DNA of 64,000 nucleotides from Paraburkholderia tagetis (GCF_022213065.1 NZ_JAKLJA010000004.1:248001-312000); one strand, 5' to 3'. Shown: positions 55,314 to 63,718, counted from the stretch's first letter. The notes: generated by a model not told the origin, from the letters alone. Translations and numbers: made by a program.

Positions 55314-55772
55314 GAGGTTCCCCCGTTCAAGGGCCACGTCGATATTTCCTGATGGAAGTATTGCTTTCGCGGGGGAGAGTTGAAATCAGCGGCCAGCGAA
55401 CTTGCTGTAGTCGCAACAGTATGGGTGTCAGCGTTTTCCTACGCAGGCCGACGATTTCGTCGGACCTCGCTCCTGCTGCACAACCAAAATCTCATAATGC
55501 AAAACAAAGTCGCGTATGCCAAAAAAATCTGCGGCGACGCAACATGAAGCTGTTGCGCATCGGCGAATGCGATTGCATATCATGAAATATAATTCGTATA
55601 TGCTTGAATTTTAATTATTTTTTTGTTTCGTTTTGTCAGCGAGTCCAAGGCCGCAGCCGCCACTTATCTCGATACTCTGTACCCATGGAGAACGCACACG
55701 CAGGCTCGCGGCACTCCGGCTTGCGAGACGCACACGCGTTCCGGCATTTTCTAAACCTGTGGGAGAGGCAAG
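55314..55772. other. Upstream region of flhD, AT-rich in the middle
   Basis: 459 bp between divergent flhD and the 78-residue gene. It includes a short hairpin (CCGACGA-TT-TCGTCGG, 55448-55463) and the AT-rich block with the spaced repeat listed separately. Open frames here lack ribosome sites. Confidence 0.5.
55575..55603. promoter_or_regulatory. Spaced inverted repeat in AT-rich block
   Basis: GCATAT (55575-55580) and ATATGC (55598-55603) are separated by 17 bp in a stretch that is strongly AT-rich compared with its surroundings (about 55565-55635). It could be an operator or promoter for flhDC or for the 78-residue gene. Confidence 0.35.
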
Positions 55773-56009
55773 ATGTTGCACGTTTATATTGAACCGGTAC
55801 CGAAGGGACAATGGGGGCCCATTGATGGATACCGCATCGAAACTGAGGACGGGACGAAGCTCTCAGGAGAACTGCTACGCTCCGAACGACTGGCGGTAAG
55901 CGAGGCAAGGCTGCACGGCTACGTGCCGTTGCTCGCGACGGTGCGCATACCGGACAAGGCCGTTGCCGAGCACTGGAAACCCGCTGACCAAACCCTCATG
56001 CCGGTCTGA
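55773..56009 (+). CDS. Hypothetical protein
   Basis: 78 residues. GGGAGAGGCAAG directly before the ATG is a very good ribosome site. It opens MLHVYIEPVPKGQWGP and contains DGYRIETEDGTKLSGELL; soluble, with a beta-rich look. I do not recognise the family. Its own promoter probably lies in the AT-rich block upstream. Confidence 0.68.
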   Translation: MLHVYIEPVPKGQWGPIDGYRIETEDGTKLSGELLRSERLAVSEARLHGYVPLLATVRIPDKAVAEHWKPADQTLMPV

Positions 56010-56035
56010 TCGTCGATGTGGGTAATATTTTTCCC

Positions 56036-56071
56036 CGCGCACTTCCCGTCTGCATAGGCCCGAAGTGCGCG
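56036..56071. terminator. Hairpin after 78-residue gene
   Basis: CGCGCACTTC (56036-56045) pairs with GAAGTGCGCG (56062-56071) over a 16-nt loop, followed by TTTC. It lies between the 78-residue gene and the convergent anti-sigma gene, and probably ends both transcripts. Confidence 0.5.
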
Positions 56072-56117
56072 TTTCATATCCGCTTTCCCCGGCTGACTGG
56101 CCGGCGCGCGCTTCGCA

Positions 56118-56999
56118 TCATCCACTTCCGTGCAGTCGGGCCTTCAGCGCAGTTTCGAACGCGGTCAGCGCGTCCGGAGCAGCGTCCGTGATCGCCCACC
56201 AGGTCATCCCGTTATCGTGCCAGCGCGCCAGCGCGTAGCCCTCGCGGCCCAGCGCCTCGGCCGGGCCCGCAACAGCCTGGTCGGAGTCCGGGAATACATA
56301 CACGTCGATCACATGCTTGCGGTAGTGATAAGTCAGGACCGCCACCCGCCGATGTCCGAGGTAGTCGAGCCGGCCTCCCACCAGCGGGAAGCCGCTCGCG
56401 GTCAAGTCCTCGACTGGCGGTGCATAGTCGATCCGGCCGTTGAACCACGGCTTCACCGTATGCTGATCGGACGAAATGACGTCGATGTCGCGCCCTGAGA
56501 GCTGGGCCCTGACATGGCTCGACACGAGTTCGTCGACGAATGGGGTGCTGTCCACATGACGAGGCAGCGTCAAGACCACGCCCGCCGCCACCGCGCACAG
56601 CGCGATCGCCAGTCCCGTCAGCCAGCCGGCGCTTATTCCTCGGCCGGAGGTGGTGCTGCCGGAGGCTGTCCCGAAGCCGCCCCCGTGTGGAATCTGCCAG
56701 CCGTCGAGCCACGCAAAGCGTCTCCGCTTACGCGCGGGGGTCTCCCGGTCACGCGTTTCATCCGTATCGCCCGACAGCGGGGCGGCCGGTAACGAGGCGG
56801 CTATCTGCGCGCGCAGCCCTTCGGGGGCACGGTAGTACTCGGCGCGGCGCACTGCGCGGCTGATCGCGCGCACCGCCTCGCTTTCGCGACGGCATGCGTC
56901 GCAGCCTTCGACGTGCTGCTGCAGGCGATGTTCGTCGGGTGGCGACAGTTCCCGGTCGACGCTCGCGTCCAGGAGCGGCCTTGCATCTTTACAGTCCAT
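56118..56999 (-). CDS. Anti-sigma factor with zinc finger (zf-HC2) and one membrane helix
   Basis: 293 residues. The N-terminal HxxxCxxC motif (HVEGCDACRRE near residue 31) is the zinc-binding anti-sigma domain. A helix at about 140-160 (GWLTGLAIALCAVAAGVVLTL) anchors it, leaving a periplasmic C-terminal domain with LDYLGHRRVAVLTYHYRKH. It overlaps the ECF sigma gene by 11 bp, so the pair is co-made. It likely holds the sigma factor inactive until a periplasmic signal arrives. Confidence 0.88.
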   Translation of the reverse strand: MDCKDARPLLDASVDRELSPPDEHRLQQHVEGCDACRRESEAVRAISRAVRRAEYYRAPEGLRAQIAASLPAAPLSGDTDETRDRETPARKRRRFAWLDGWQIPHGGGFGTASGSTTSGRGISAGWLTGLAIALCAVAAGVVLTLPRHVDSTPFVDELVSSHVRAQLSGRDIDVISSDQHTVKPWFNGRIDYAPPVEDLTASGFPLVGGRLDYLGHRRVAVLTYHYRKHVIDVYVFPDSDQAVAGPAEALGREGYALARWHDNGMTWWAITDAAPDALTAFETALKARLHGSG

Positions 57000-57711
57000 C
57001 TGACATCTCCTCTCCGATTCCGCCTGGATTGTTGCGTGGGGGCAAGCCGCCGCGTAACGCGCCTGGCAGGTCGCGCGCATCTTCCGATGCACTGCTTCGC
57101 CGGGCGTTGGCGGCTTCGCCGCGGGATGGCGACTTCACGCCACGCGCCTGCAATGCGCTCAGCAGCGCAGCCAGCTTGCGGCGCCCACGCGCCAGGCGCG
57201 ACATCACGGTGCCCACAGGCAGGTCGGCAATCTCCGCGATCTCGCGATAGCTCAGTTCCTCCAGTTCGCGCAGTATCAGCACCTCGCGAAACTCGACCGG
57301 CAACTGCTCCAGCGCCGCATGCACGAGACGTGTGTCCTCGTCGCGGATGAGGAGCGTTTGCGGATCGGCGCATGCAGCGCTCCAGCCGTCGATCGTGGCA
57401 TCGTCGAGGTTGTCGTCAAACTCGGCAACCTCGTGCGACGACTTGCGCCGCCGCCACTCCGTATACCAGGTCCGCCGCACGATCGCCAGCAGCCAGGGGC
57501 GCGCGGTTTCGCCGCGAAACGTATCGAAGAAGCGGAATGCACGCATGAACGCTTCCTGCACGATGTCGTCGGCATCGTTGGGGTTGCCGCTCAGCCAGCG
57601 CGCGAGGTTGTACGCGGCATCGAGATGCGGCAACGCCATCTGCTGAAAACGGCTGCTGCGGGCAGCGTCGTCGCGCGGTGCGCCAGCGGCGTCTCTATTG
57701 GTCTCACCCAC
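56989..57711 (-). CDS. ECF-type RNA polymerase sigma factor
   Basis: 240 residues. Region 2: AYNLARWLSGNPNDADDIVQ-type block, FDTFRGETARPWLLAIVRRT; region 4: LPVEFREVLILRELEELSYREIAE then GTVMSRLARGRRKL. The C-terminal 40 residues are a basic, low-complexity tail. The GTG start at 57711 is chosen because it lies within the last codons of the 34-residue leader gene (GTGGGTGA), which gives translational coupling; MALPHLD about 24 residues later is an alternative. Confidence 0.87.
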   Translation of the reverse strand: MGETNRDAAGAPRDDAARSSRFQQMALPHLDAAYNLARWLSGNPNDADDIVQEAFMRAFRFFDTFRGETARPWLLAIVRRTWYTEWRRRKSSHEVAEFDDNLDDATIDGWSAACADPQTLLIRDEDTRLVHAALEQLPVEFREVLILRELEELSYREIAEIADLPVGTVMSRLARGRRKLAALLSALQARGVKSPSRGEAANARRSSASEDARDLPGALRGGLPPRNNPGGIGEEMSDGL

Positions 57712-57808
57712 ACTGTCTCTCCACGCCGGCTTCTGCCGGGGAGGCCCGAAAAAACAGGGAAATTCCAAAGAGAAGCAATGTTCCCGACAACACCTGAAAT
57801 CTGGACAT
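57704..57808 (-). CDS. 34-residue signal-like leader peptide upstream of the sigma gene
   Basis: A short frame that reads MSRFQVLSGTLLLFGISL then FFRASPAEAGVERQCG. GGAGGT (57815-57820) lies six bases before the ATG, one of the best ribosome sites in the window. The peptide looks like a signal or membrane peptide, with a cleavage-like AEA and a Cys near the end. Its stop TGA overlaps the GTG start of the sigma gene, so its translation probably controls that of the sigma factor. It may also be an exported micro-protein. Confidence 0.6.
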   Translation of the reverse strand: MSRFQVLSGTLLLFGISLFFRASPAEAGVERQCG

Positions 57809-57888
57809 CGATCGACCTCCACAAAGTGTGCGTAAGGAACATCGTTGAACAGCGGTATGGCAGTAAAAGCGCTGGGTAAGCTCGCGAA

Positions 57889-58656
57889 TCAGGCGCGGGA
57901 GCCCACCGGATGTTTTCGCAGCCTTCGACGTTCGAAGGCGTTGCGCAACTGACCCAGGATCAACGCACTGGCAATCAGGGCTAGATACAGAGCGACGAGA
58001 TTGTGACGCGTGGCATTGAGGGCGACCTGATGAATTACGAGCGTAGCATCGGCGGGCGGAAGAATGCGACTCTTTCCTTCGACTGCTCGCATCATCCGGA
58101 TAAAGCCCGCAGCGGACAGCAGCGGCAACAGGACAACGAGCGCCAGCAGCGCAGGCCGCAAGCGACGCGCCCACGGAAAGTGGCGCAACCGGAACCACAG
58201 CCCGAGACATCCGTGGATCCAGCCGGGTGCAAGCAGCGCCAGTTGCAGGCCCTGCGTGCCGCTCGTAAGCAGCACGACAATGACGCGCTCGTAGTCAGGT
58301 TCGAAGCCATAGAGCGAAGACGCAAGCCGGGTCGTCACTGCATGGCGGATAAGCAGGAGCGGCAGGCTGAGCCCTGCCCAGAGGCGGATCCATTCCGCGG
58401 GCGGCAGCGCCCAGTGGCGCCGCCCGTATATCGTGTGCAACGCCAGCGCGAAATGCAGAGTTGCAGCGCCGTAGAGCGCGATCGTTCCAGGTATGCTGCG
58501 CCAGAGCCTCAGGGCGAGTACGAGACCGTGGCCGGCCAGATCGAGCGACCAGATCCCGAGCGCGTGATTGACCAGATGCAGAAAGAGATAAGTCAGCATC
58601 ACGAGGCCCGATCCTAGTTGGAGCCGGCGCAGAATGGATTGCACCCTGACGCTCAC
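57889..58656 (-). CDS. Cytochrome-b-like (SDH/FRD-type) six-helix membrane protein
   Basis: 255 residues with six helices and several helix-end His residues (LFLHLVNHALGIWS, AALHTIYGRRHW-type, LIRHAVTTRL, VIHQVALNATRHNL). The pattern resembles the succinate-dehydrogenase/fumarate-reductase-like heme anchor found at the N-terminus of some class III adenylate cyclases, but here it ends without a cyclase domain. The start is GTG at 58656, overlapping the stop of the 107-residue gene by four bases. Probably binds heme b; an electron-transfer or redox-sensing role is an inference. Confidence 0.7.
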   Translation of the reverse strand: MSVRVQSILRRLQLGSGLVMLTYLFLHLVNHALGIWSLDLAGHGLVLALRLWRSIPGTIALYGAATLHFALALHTIYGRRHWALPPAEWIRLWAGLSLPLLLIRHAVTTRLASSLYGFEPDYERVIVVLLTSGTQGLQLALLAPGWIHGCLGLWFRLRHFPWARRLRPALLALVVLLPLLSAAGFIRMMRAVEGKSRILPPADATLVIHQVALNATRHNLVALYLALIASALILGQLRNAFERRRLRKHPVGSRA

Positions 58657-58976
58657 TTCCGCCTCCAGTGAGCGATGCGCGACATCCTTTGAGCGGGCGT
58701 CGCCATGGCGCCCGCTATTCTCGCAAGTTTGTTGATGCGCCGGCGTAATCTGCCAGATTCGCTGCCAGATTCGCGGCCAGATGCACTGGACGCGCTGGAC
58801 GCCGTTGACCCGTGCGGGGCGCTGTCCTGCTCATGCGCTGCACATTGACGCAGCGATTCGGCGAAGCGCTGTAATGCCGATATCGAACCGCATACGCTCT
58901 GGTATTCCTCGCGGCCAATCCTGCCGTCGAGGATAACGGTCAATCCCGACGCACGAGCCCTGTCGATGATGTCCAT
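58653..58976 (-). CDS. Hypothetical protein, first gene of the heme-protein unit
   Basis: 107 residues. GAGGGAA lies before the ATG at 58976. The N-terminal half (MDIIDRARASGLTVILDGRI, SVCGSISALQRFAESLRQC) looks folded, with two or three Cys; the C-terminal half is Ser/Arg-rich and probably disordered. It overlaps the next gene by four bases and is divergent from the metallophosphoesterase. Function unknown. Confidence 0.65.
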   Translation of the reverse strand: MDIIDRARASGLTVILDGRIGREEYQSVCGSISALQRFAESLRQCAAHEQDSAPHGSTASSASSASGRESGSESGRLRRRINKLARIAGAMATPAQRMSRIAHWRRK

Positions 58977-59235
58977 TTCGTTTCCCTCATTTCGTGTGCC
59001 ACGACTGCAATACCGCGAAGCCGCGCCGGTTATTCCCGGATTCGACGAGAGACATGTGAAGGCAGGCAGATGTGCCGGGCCTGCGTCCGCGCGCATTGCC
59101 GCCGGACAGTGAAGTGACGTGTCCAGGATCGGGAATAAAGCGGCTGCGTGGGCGGTATTGCACCTGAACCCCGCCCAAGAAGGCACTCCGGATCGAATCG
59201 GCGGGCGGCTTCCTGAACCCAGTCGAGAGGACATC

Positions 59236-60180
59236 ATGTCGTCAGATCTTCCTTCCCAACCGTCGCGCCGAAATGCCCTGAAATGTCTCGCCTTCGGTGG
59301 CGTGGGCACCGTGTTTGTCCTGGCCGGAGGCATCCTCACGCCCGTGCAGCTAGCCCTTGCTGCCAGCACTGAGGACAAGTCGGCGGCTTCCGGTATTCCG
59401 CTATTCCTGCAGATCAGCGACTCGCATATTGGCTTCAACAAGGAAGCCAATCCCGATGTCGCGGGCACGCTCAAACAAACGATTGATTACGTCAACGCCA
59501 TGCCGGTCAAACCTGCCCTGGCGATTCACACGGGCGATATCACCCATCTTTCCAAACCGGCAGAGTTCGATCTCGCGTCCCAGTTGCTCTCTGGGCTGAA
59601 CGTCACGGAGTTGCACACTGTGCCGGGAGAGCACGACGTGACAGACGGACCGCAAGGCGAATACTTCAAGCGCTTCGGACAGGCGTCAGACAACCGGGGC
59701 TATTACAGCTTCGACAGCCATGGCGTGCACTTTGTCGGGCTCGTCAATGTGATGCATTTCAAGCCAAACGGTCTGGGAAGCCTGGGTGAGGACCAGCTTG
59801 CCTGGCTGGAAAACGATCTGAGGGGCCGCACGTCCAGCACGCCGATCGTTGTGTTCGTGCACATGCCTATGTGGACGATCTATGAACCCTGGGGCTGGGG
59901 TACCGGCGATGCGGGTCAGGCGATGGAGTATCTGAAGCGATTCGGCTCGGTCACCGTCGTCAATGGCCATATTCATCAGATCGTTTCCAAGGTGGAGGGC
60001 AATATCACGTTCCATACCGCGCGCTCGACCGCCTATCCACAGCCGACGGCCGGCAATGGTCCCGGCCCCGGGCCGCTTACCGTGCCTGGCGATCAGCTAC
60101 AAAAGATGCTTGGCGTAACCAGCATCAGTATCTCGCGCCACCCTCTCGCCGCATCGCTTTCCGACAAAACGCTCGCCTGA
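59236..60180 (+). CDS. Tat-exported calcineurin-like metallophosphoesterase
   Basis: 314 residues. The N-terminal twin Arg (SRRNALK, Arg11-Arg12) and hydrophobic stretch FGGVGTVFVLAGGIL form a Tat signal, so the enzyme folds, with metals, before export. The metal motifs are all present: ISDSHIG (D-x-H), HTGDITH (GD), GEHDVTDG (GNH-like, here GEH), VFVHMPMW and NGHIHQ. AGAGG lies before the ATG at 59236. It precedes the cupredoxin gene by 35 bp and likely acts in the periplasm on a phosphoester. The Glu in GEHD, in place of Asn, is an odd change. Confidence 0.87.
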   Translation: MSSDLPSQPSRRNALKCLAFGGVGTVFVLAGGILTPVQLALAASTEDKSAASGIPLFLQISDSHIGFNKEANPDVAGTLKQTIDYVNAMPVKPALAIHTGDITHLSKPAEFDLASQLLSGLNVTELHTVPGEHDVTDGPQGEYFKRFGQASDNRGYYSFDSHGVHFVGLVNVMHFKPNGLGSLGEDQLAWLENDLRGRTSSTPIVVFVHMPMWTIYEPWGWGTGDAGQAMEYLKRFGSVTVVNGHIHQIVSKVEGNITFHTARSTAYPQPTAGNGPGPGPLTVPGDQLQKMLGVTSISISRHPLAASLSDKTLA

Positions 60181-60215
60181 CGACGAAATTCATTCATTGA
60201 ACAAGGATCGAAGCC

Positions 60216-60563
60216 ATGCTATCCGCTTTCTTTCGTCGCACCTTCATTCGCTCCGTCGGGAGCGGGATGCTCATCGTGGCATTGGCCGCAGCGTCGCCTG
60301 CCGCGCAGGCCCAGGACCCCGATGAGATCATCATCAAGAATTTCATGTTTTCGCCGATGTCCCTGACGGTCAAGACCGGCACGACGGTGACCTGGAAAAA
60401 CATGGATGGCGAGCCGCACTCGATCGTCAACGATACCGGCGTCTTCCACTCCGCGGCGCTCGACCAGGACGATACCTTTCAGTTCAAGTTCGACAAGCCG
60501 GGGGTCTATAAGGTGTTTTGCGGTATCCACCCGTACATGAAGGCAACCATCACGGTGCAGTAG
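60216..60563 (+). CDS. Cupredoxin (plastocyanin/amicyanin-like)
   Basis: 115 residues with a signal peptide (cleavage after AQA near residue 32). The type 1 copper ligands are all visible: His68 in GEPHSIV, Cys102 and His105 in FCGIHPYM, Met108 as the axial ligand. It belongs to the small amicyanin/azurin-like periplasmic electron carriers. AAGGATCG lies before the ATG at 60216. Co-transcribed with the metallophosphoesterase. Confidence 0.9.
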   Translation: MLSAFFRRTFIRSVGSGMLIVALAAASPAAQAQDPDEIIIKNFMFSPMSLTVKTGTTVTWKNMDGEPHSIVNDTGVFHSAALDQDDTFQFKFDKPGVYKVFCGIHPYMKATITVQ

Positions 60564-60708
60564 GTGGATTGGCGTCTATTCGGTGCGGCGTGTTCAGGCA
60601 GTTTCGATGCACCGAAAAGGCCAATCTCGCCTGTATTGAGTCGTGCGGCGGGCCGGTCCCTGGCCGCGCGGCTCTGACTTTCCGCCTTCATCGGCCTGGA
60701 CTCGTCAC

Positions 60709-61656
60709 ATGAACCAGCTACAAGCCATGCGCGTCTTCACGCGTGTCGTCGACCTGAGCAGCTTCACCCGCGCGGGCGATCAGCTCGGCATGTCCGCCGC
60801 AGCCGTCACGCGCAGCGTTGCCATGCTGGAGGCGCATCTGAACATGCGCCTCCTGAACCGCTCCACGCGTAGCCTCTCGCTTACCGAGACGGGCCGCCTC
60901 TATCTGGACGGCTGCCGCGCCGTGATAGAAAAGCTCGATGAAGTGGAATCCGAACTCGTGCGCGCCACGTGCGACCCGAGCGGCGCACTGCGCATTGCCG
61001 CGCCTTCGGTGTTCGCAAGCGGTGCGCTCACCGCGCTGCTCGGTGCGTATCGCGGCGTGAATCCGCGCGTGGATTTCGATGTGACTGCGTACGACAGCCA
61101 CATCGACATGATCGAAGGCGGTTTCGACGTGTGCTTCGCCACCGACCGCCAGCAGGTGAACGCCTCGCTCGTGAGACGCAAACTCACTTCCCTGAAGGAG
61201 GTTGTGGTGGCCGCGCCCGGCTATCTCGCGCGCAAAGGCGTGCCGTGCACGCCCGGAGAACTCGCGCAGCACGACCTGCTTGCTGTCTCCGACGCGCCGC
61301 GCAGCTGGACGTTCGCCAACGCCGAGGGCCTGCAGCGCGTGAGCGTGAACGGTCCGCTCACTGCGAGCGGCTACGCCACCGTGCGCGCCGCGGCGCTCGC
61401 CAACATGGGGATTGCACTGCTGCCGCTGCCGCTCGTTACCGACGACATCGCGCGCGGCGTGCTGCTGTCCGTGCTCAACGCGTACGACATAAGCGGCGGC
61501 ATGCAGCACGTCTTCATCGTGTACCCCGGCCGCAACTACCTGACGATGAAAGCGCGCAGCTTCATCGACTTCGCGGTCGAGCAGTTCCGTGCCAATCCTG
61601 CAAACGCAGCCAGCGGCACGCACAGCCCCCCGGTCGCGCTGCGCGCCGTCGCATAA
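60709..61656 (+). CDS. LysR-type transcriptional regulator
   Basis: 315 residues. MNQLQAMRVFTRVVDLSSF is the N-terminus of the CrgA/DmlR-like branch, with helix-turn-helix GMSAAAVTRSVAMLEAHL. The effector domain has SGALTALLGAYRG and IEGGFDVCFATDR. No obvious divergent target; 145 bp after the cupredoxin gene. Confidence 0.9.
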   Translation: MNQLQAMRVFTRVVDLSSFTRAGDQLGMSAAAVTRSVAMLEAHLNMRLLNRSTRSLSLTETGRLYLDGCRAVIEKLDEVESELVRATCDPSGALRIAAPSVFASGALTALLGAYRGVNPRVDFDVTAYDSHIDMIEGGFDVCFATDRQQVNASLVRRKLTSLKEVVVAAPGYLARKGVPCTPGELAQHDLLAVSDAPRSWTFANAEGLQRVSVNGPLTASGYATVRAAALANMGIALLPLPLVTDDIARGVLLSVLNAYDISGGMQHVFIVYPGRNYLTMKARSFIDFAVEQFRANPANAASGTHSPPVALRAVA

Positions 61657-61833
61657 GGTGCATGAAGCACATCGAGCGCATATCCTGTGGCGCGCGTGTC
61701 GCCCGAATATGGACGTAACTGGTGCGGTCGACAAAGTCGGTTCGCTACAAAAATCTGGGAATAAAGTCGAATCAAGCTGAGTTAAACATGATGTAGCACG
61801 TGAAGTTTTTAGATATCAACTTAGGAGTTCGAA

Positions 61834-62103
61834 ATGAACAAGCATCTTGTCTTCGGCCTTTCCATTGCCATTCTTGCATCGGCTAGCGTCGCGGCCAACG
61901 TGTCCGCTCAGGAAAAGACCAATGCCGAAGTCCGCCAGGACTCCGGGCACCAGGCGGCCCGCAATGAGCAAAACGCAAGCGGCGTCGGCGCCGGGATGTC
62001 GGGTTCGGACGCGCCGGGCGTTGCCGGACCATCGGCGGCTGGCAAGGCGGAGACGAACTGTGTCGGTCCGGTCAGCTTTTGCACGCTCTACTTCGGTAGT
62101 TGA
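61834..62103 (+). CDS. Small exported protein
   Basis: 89 residues. AGGAG lies before the ATG. The signal peptide (MNKHLVFGLSIAILASASVA) is clear, cleavage after VSA near residue 25. The mature part is polar and Gly/Ala/Ser-rich, and ends with NCVGPVSFCTLYFGS, where two Cys could form a disulfide. Unknown family, similar in style to the protein at 7366. Confidence 0.72.
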   Translation: MNKHLVFGLSIAILASASVAANVSAQEKTNAEVRQDSGHQAARNEQNASGVGAGMSGSDAPGVAGPSAAGKAETNCVGPVSFCTLYFGS

Positions 62104-62180
62104 ATGCGTGCGCATGGCAGCCATGCGTCAGCCATGACTGCGCTATCAGAGATAATCGATAGATGAGATTTCTGAAGATA

Positions 62181-62223
62181 AAGCGATAGCCGAAATTAGC
62201 GATCAGCTATCGCTTGATTTTTC
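62181..62223. terminator. Rho-independent terminator between convergent genes
   Basis: AAGCGATAGC (62181-62190) pairs with GCTATCGCTT (62206-62215) over a 15-nt loop, followed by GATTTTTC. It ends the small exported protein gene, and its right end meets the stop of the EgtB-like gene. Confidence 0.78.
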
Positions 62224-63499
62224 AGTTGCGTGCGCAACGAAATCCCGCATAGACATACTGATAGCGCGGTTGAAACCAGTTTCTGAACGTCGGACGCATC
62301 ATGCAGCCGGCGGTGCATGCGGAACCGCCTTTCATCGAATAATGCTGTCCGTCGAAAAAGTTCGCCGAATAGCCTTCGTAGAAGGGAAATGGCTCGAAGC
62401 CAGGCAGCGGTCCGAATGTCGTCGAGGTCCATTCCCAGCCGTTGCCGTATAGCCCCTCCACGCCCCACGTGCTCGCGCTGTCCGGTGTCGCGTCCACGGC
62501 GACGGGGTTCCAGCTCCGGAAGTCGAAGTTGTCCGTGGAGCCCGGCAGTGCGCCGTGCGCCGCGCGCTGCCATTCGGCCTCGGTCGGCAGTCGCGCGCCG
62601 CGCCACCGAGCGAAGGCGCTGGCTTCCGCCTGACTCACATAGACCGGCCACGCGAGCGGAAGCGGAATGTCTTCGAACATCGTACGCAGACGCCAGCCGC
62701 CGGCGTCGGGCACCCAGAAGACAGGATGTTCGATGCCTTCGGTTTCCTTCCACGCCCAATTGGCGTCGTCCCACAAGTCCTTGCGCCGATAGCCACCATC
62801 GGCGATGAAATCGAGCCAGGCGCCGTTGGTCACCATATAGCGGTCGATCTCGAATGCCGCCACATCCACCTGCTGTTCGCCGAACTCGTTGTCCCAGCCG
62901 AAGACGCCGCGCTCGTGCGTCATGCCGAGCTCGGTGCGGCCGGCCGGCACGCTCACCATCGACGGCGTCGCGACGTAGAGGTGATCGGCGATATCGCGCG
63001 CCGCAGCGGGTGCGTGCTTCTGCGCGAACGGCAATTGATGAAGCATGTAGGTGAGCGTCTCGACGTGCATCAGACGATGCTCGATGGCCACGTTCAGCAA
63101 TTGAGCCTCGGTGTCGTGCTGCGAGGCGCCGGGCGCCAGGTCGAGCGCAGCGAGCTGCGCGTCGATGCGCGTGCGGGCGTCGCGAGCATAGTCGCGCACT
63201 TCGGTGAGGCGTGGCCAATCGGCGGGCGTGTCGGTGGGCAGCGCGCCGTCGACGGGGTCGATACCGAACGCGAACAACTGGTCGAGGCGCGGATCGGCGG
63301 ACGGCAGGTCGAACAGGCGCTTGTCGAGCAGGTTGCGGTCGAACGCTTCGAGATGGCCGATGTAGAACACGATGCGGTGGCGTTCGCGGATCGGCCGCTC
63401 GTAGAGGAATTCGGGCTTGACGACGGCAAACAACGCATCGCTGGCGGCACGTGCGCGGGCGAGGCGGACGGCGAGCGTGGGCGAGGACGGGAGCTGCAT
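62222..63499 (-). CDS. EgtB-like nonheme-iron sulfoxide synthase (DinB + FGE-sulfatase domains)
   Basis: 425 residues. An N-terminal DinB-like domain with FYIGHLEAFD (His49) and EHRLMHVETL (His141, His145) gives the three-His iron site known from EgtB, and a C-terminal formylglycine-generating-enzyme-like domain has RLPTEAEWQRAA, GNGWEWTSTTFG and YAGFRCARN. EgtB joins a thiol to trimethylhistidine in ergothioneine synthesis. The usual partner egtD (histidine methyltransferase) is not next to it here, so the pathway role is open. Confidence 0.85.
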   Translation of the reverse strand: MQLPSSPTLAVRLARARAASDALFAVVKPEFLYERPIRERHRIVFYIGHLEAFDRNLLDKRLFDLPSADPRLDQLFAFGIDPVDGALPTDTPADWPRLTEVRDYARDARTRIDAQLAALDLAPGASQHDTEAQLLNVAIEHRLMHVETLTYMLHQLPFAQKHAPAAARDIADHLYVATPSMVSVPAGRTELGMTHERGVFGWDNEFGEQQVDVAAFEIDRYMVTNGAWLDFIADGGYRRKDLWDDANWAWKETEGIEHPVFWVPDAGGWRLRTMFEDIPLPLAWPVYVSQAEASAFARWRGARLPTEAEWQRAAHGALPGSTDNFDFRSWNPVAVDATPDSASTWGVEGLYGNGWEWTSTTFGPLPGFEPFPFYEGYSANFFDGQHYSMKGGSACTAGCMMRPTFRNWFQPRYQYVYAGFRCARN

Positions 63500-63718
63500 T
63501 GCGGCGAGTCTCCTGACTTGGGCGGTGAACGAACTTTACCGCTGCGCAGGAGCCGTGCCAACGTTCACGCCGGGGCGGCGGGCCATTATCGGAGGCGGGA
63601 TCAGGAGGGGGCGATCGAGGGGGCGGCGTAAACAAGGCAAGGACGTCACGGGGACGTCAGGGACGGGGATACGGCCGCGCGCCGCCAGCAAGGGGCGGCG
63701 CGCGTTGGGGCACTGCGC

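Noticed and set aside
55352..55585. Plus-strand open frame of 77 codons upstream of flhD.
   Set aside because: Cys/Arg-rich without domain, no good ribosome site, and it runs into the AT-rich control block.
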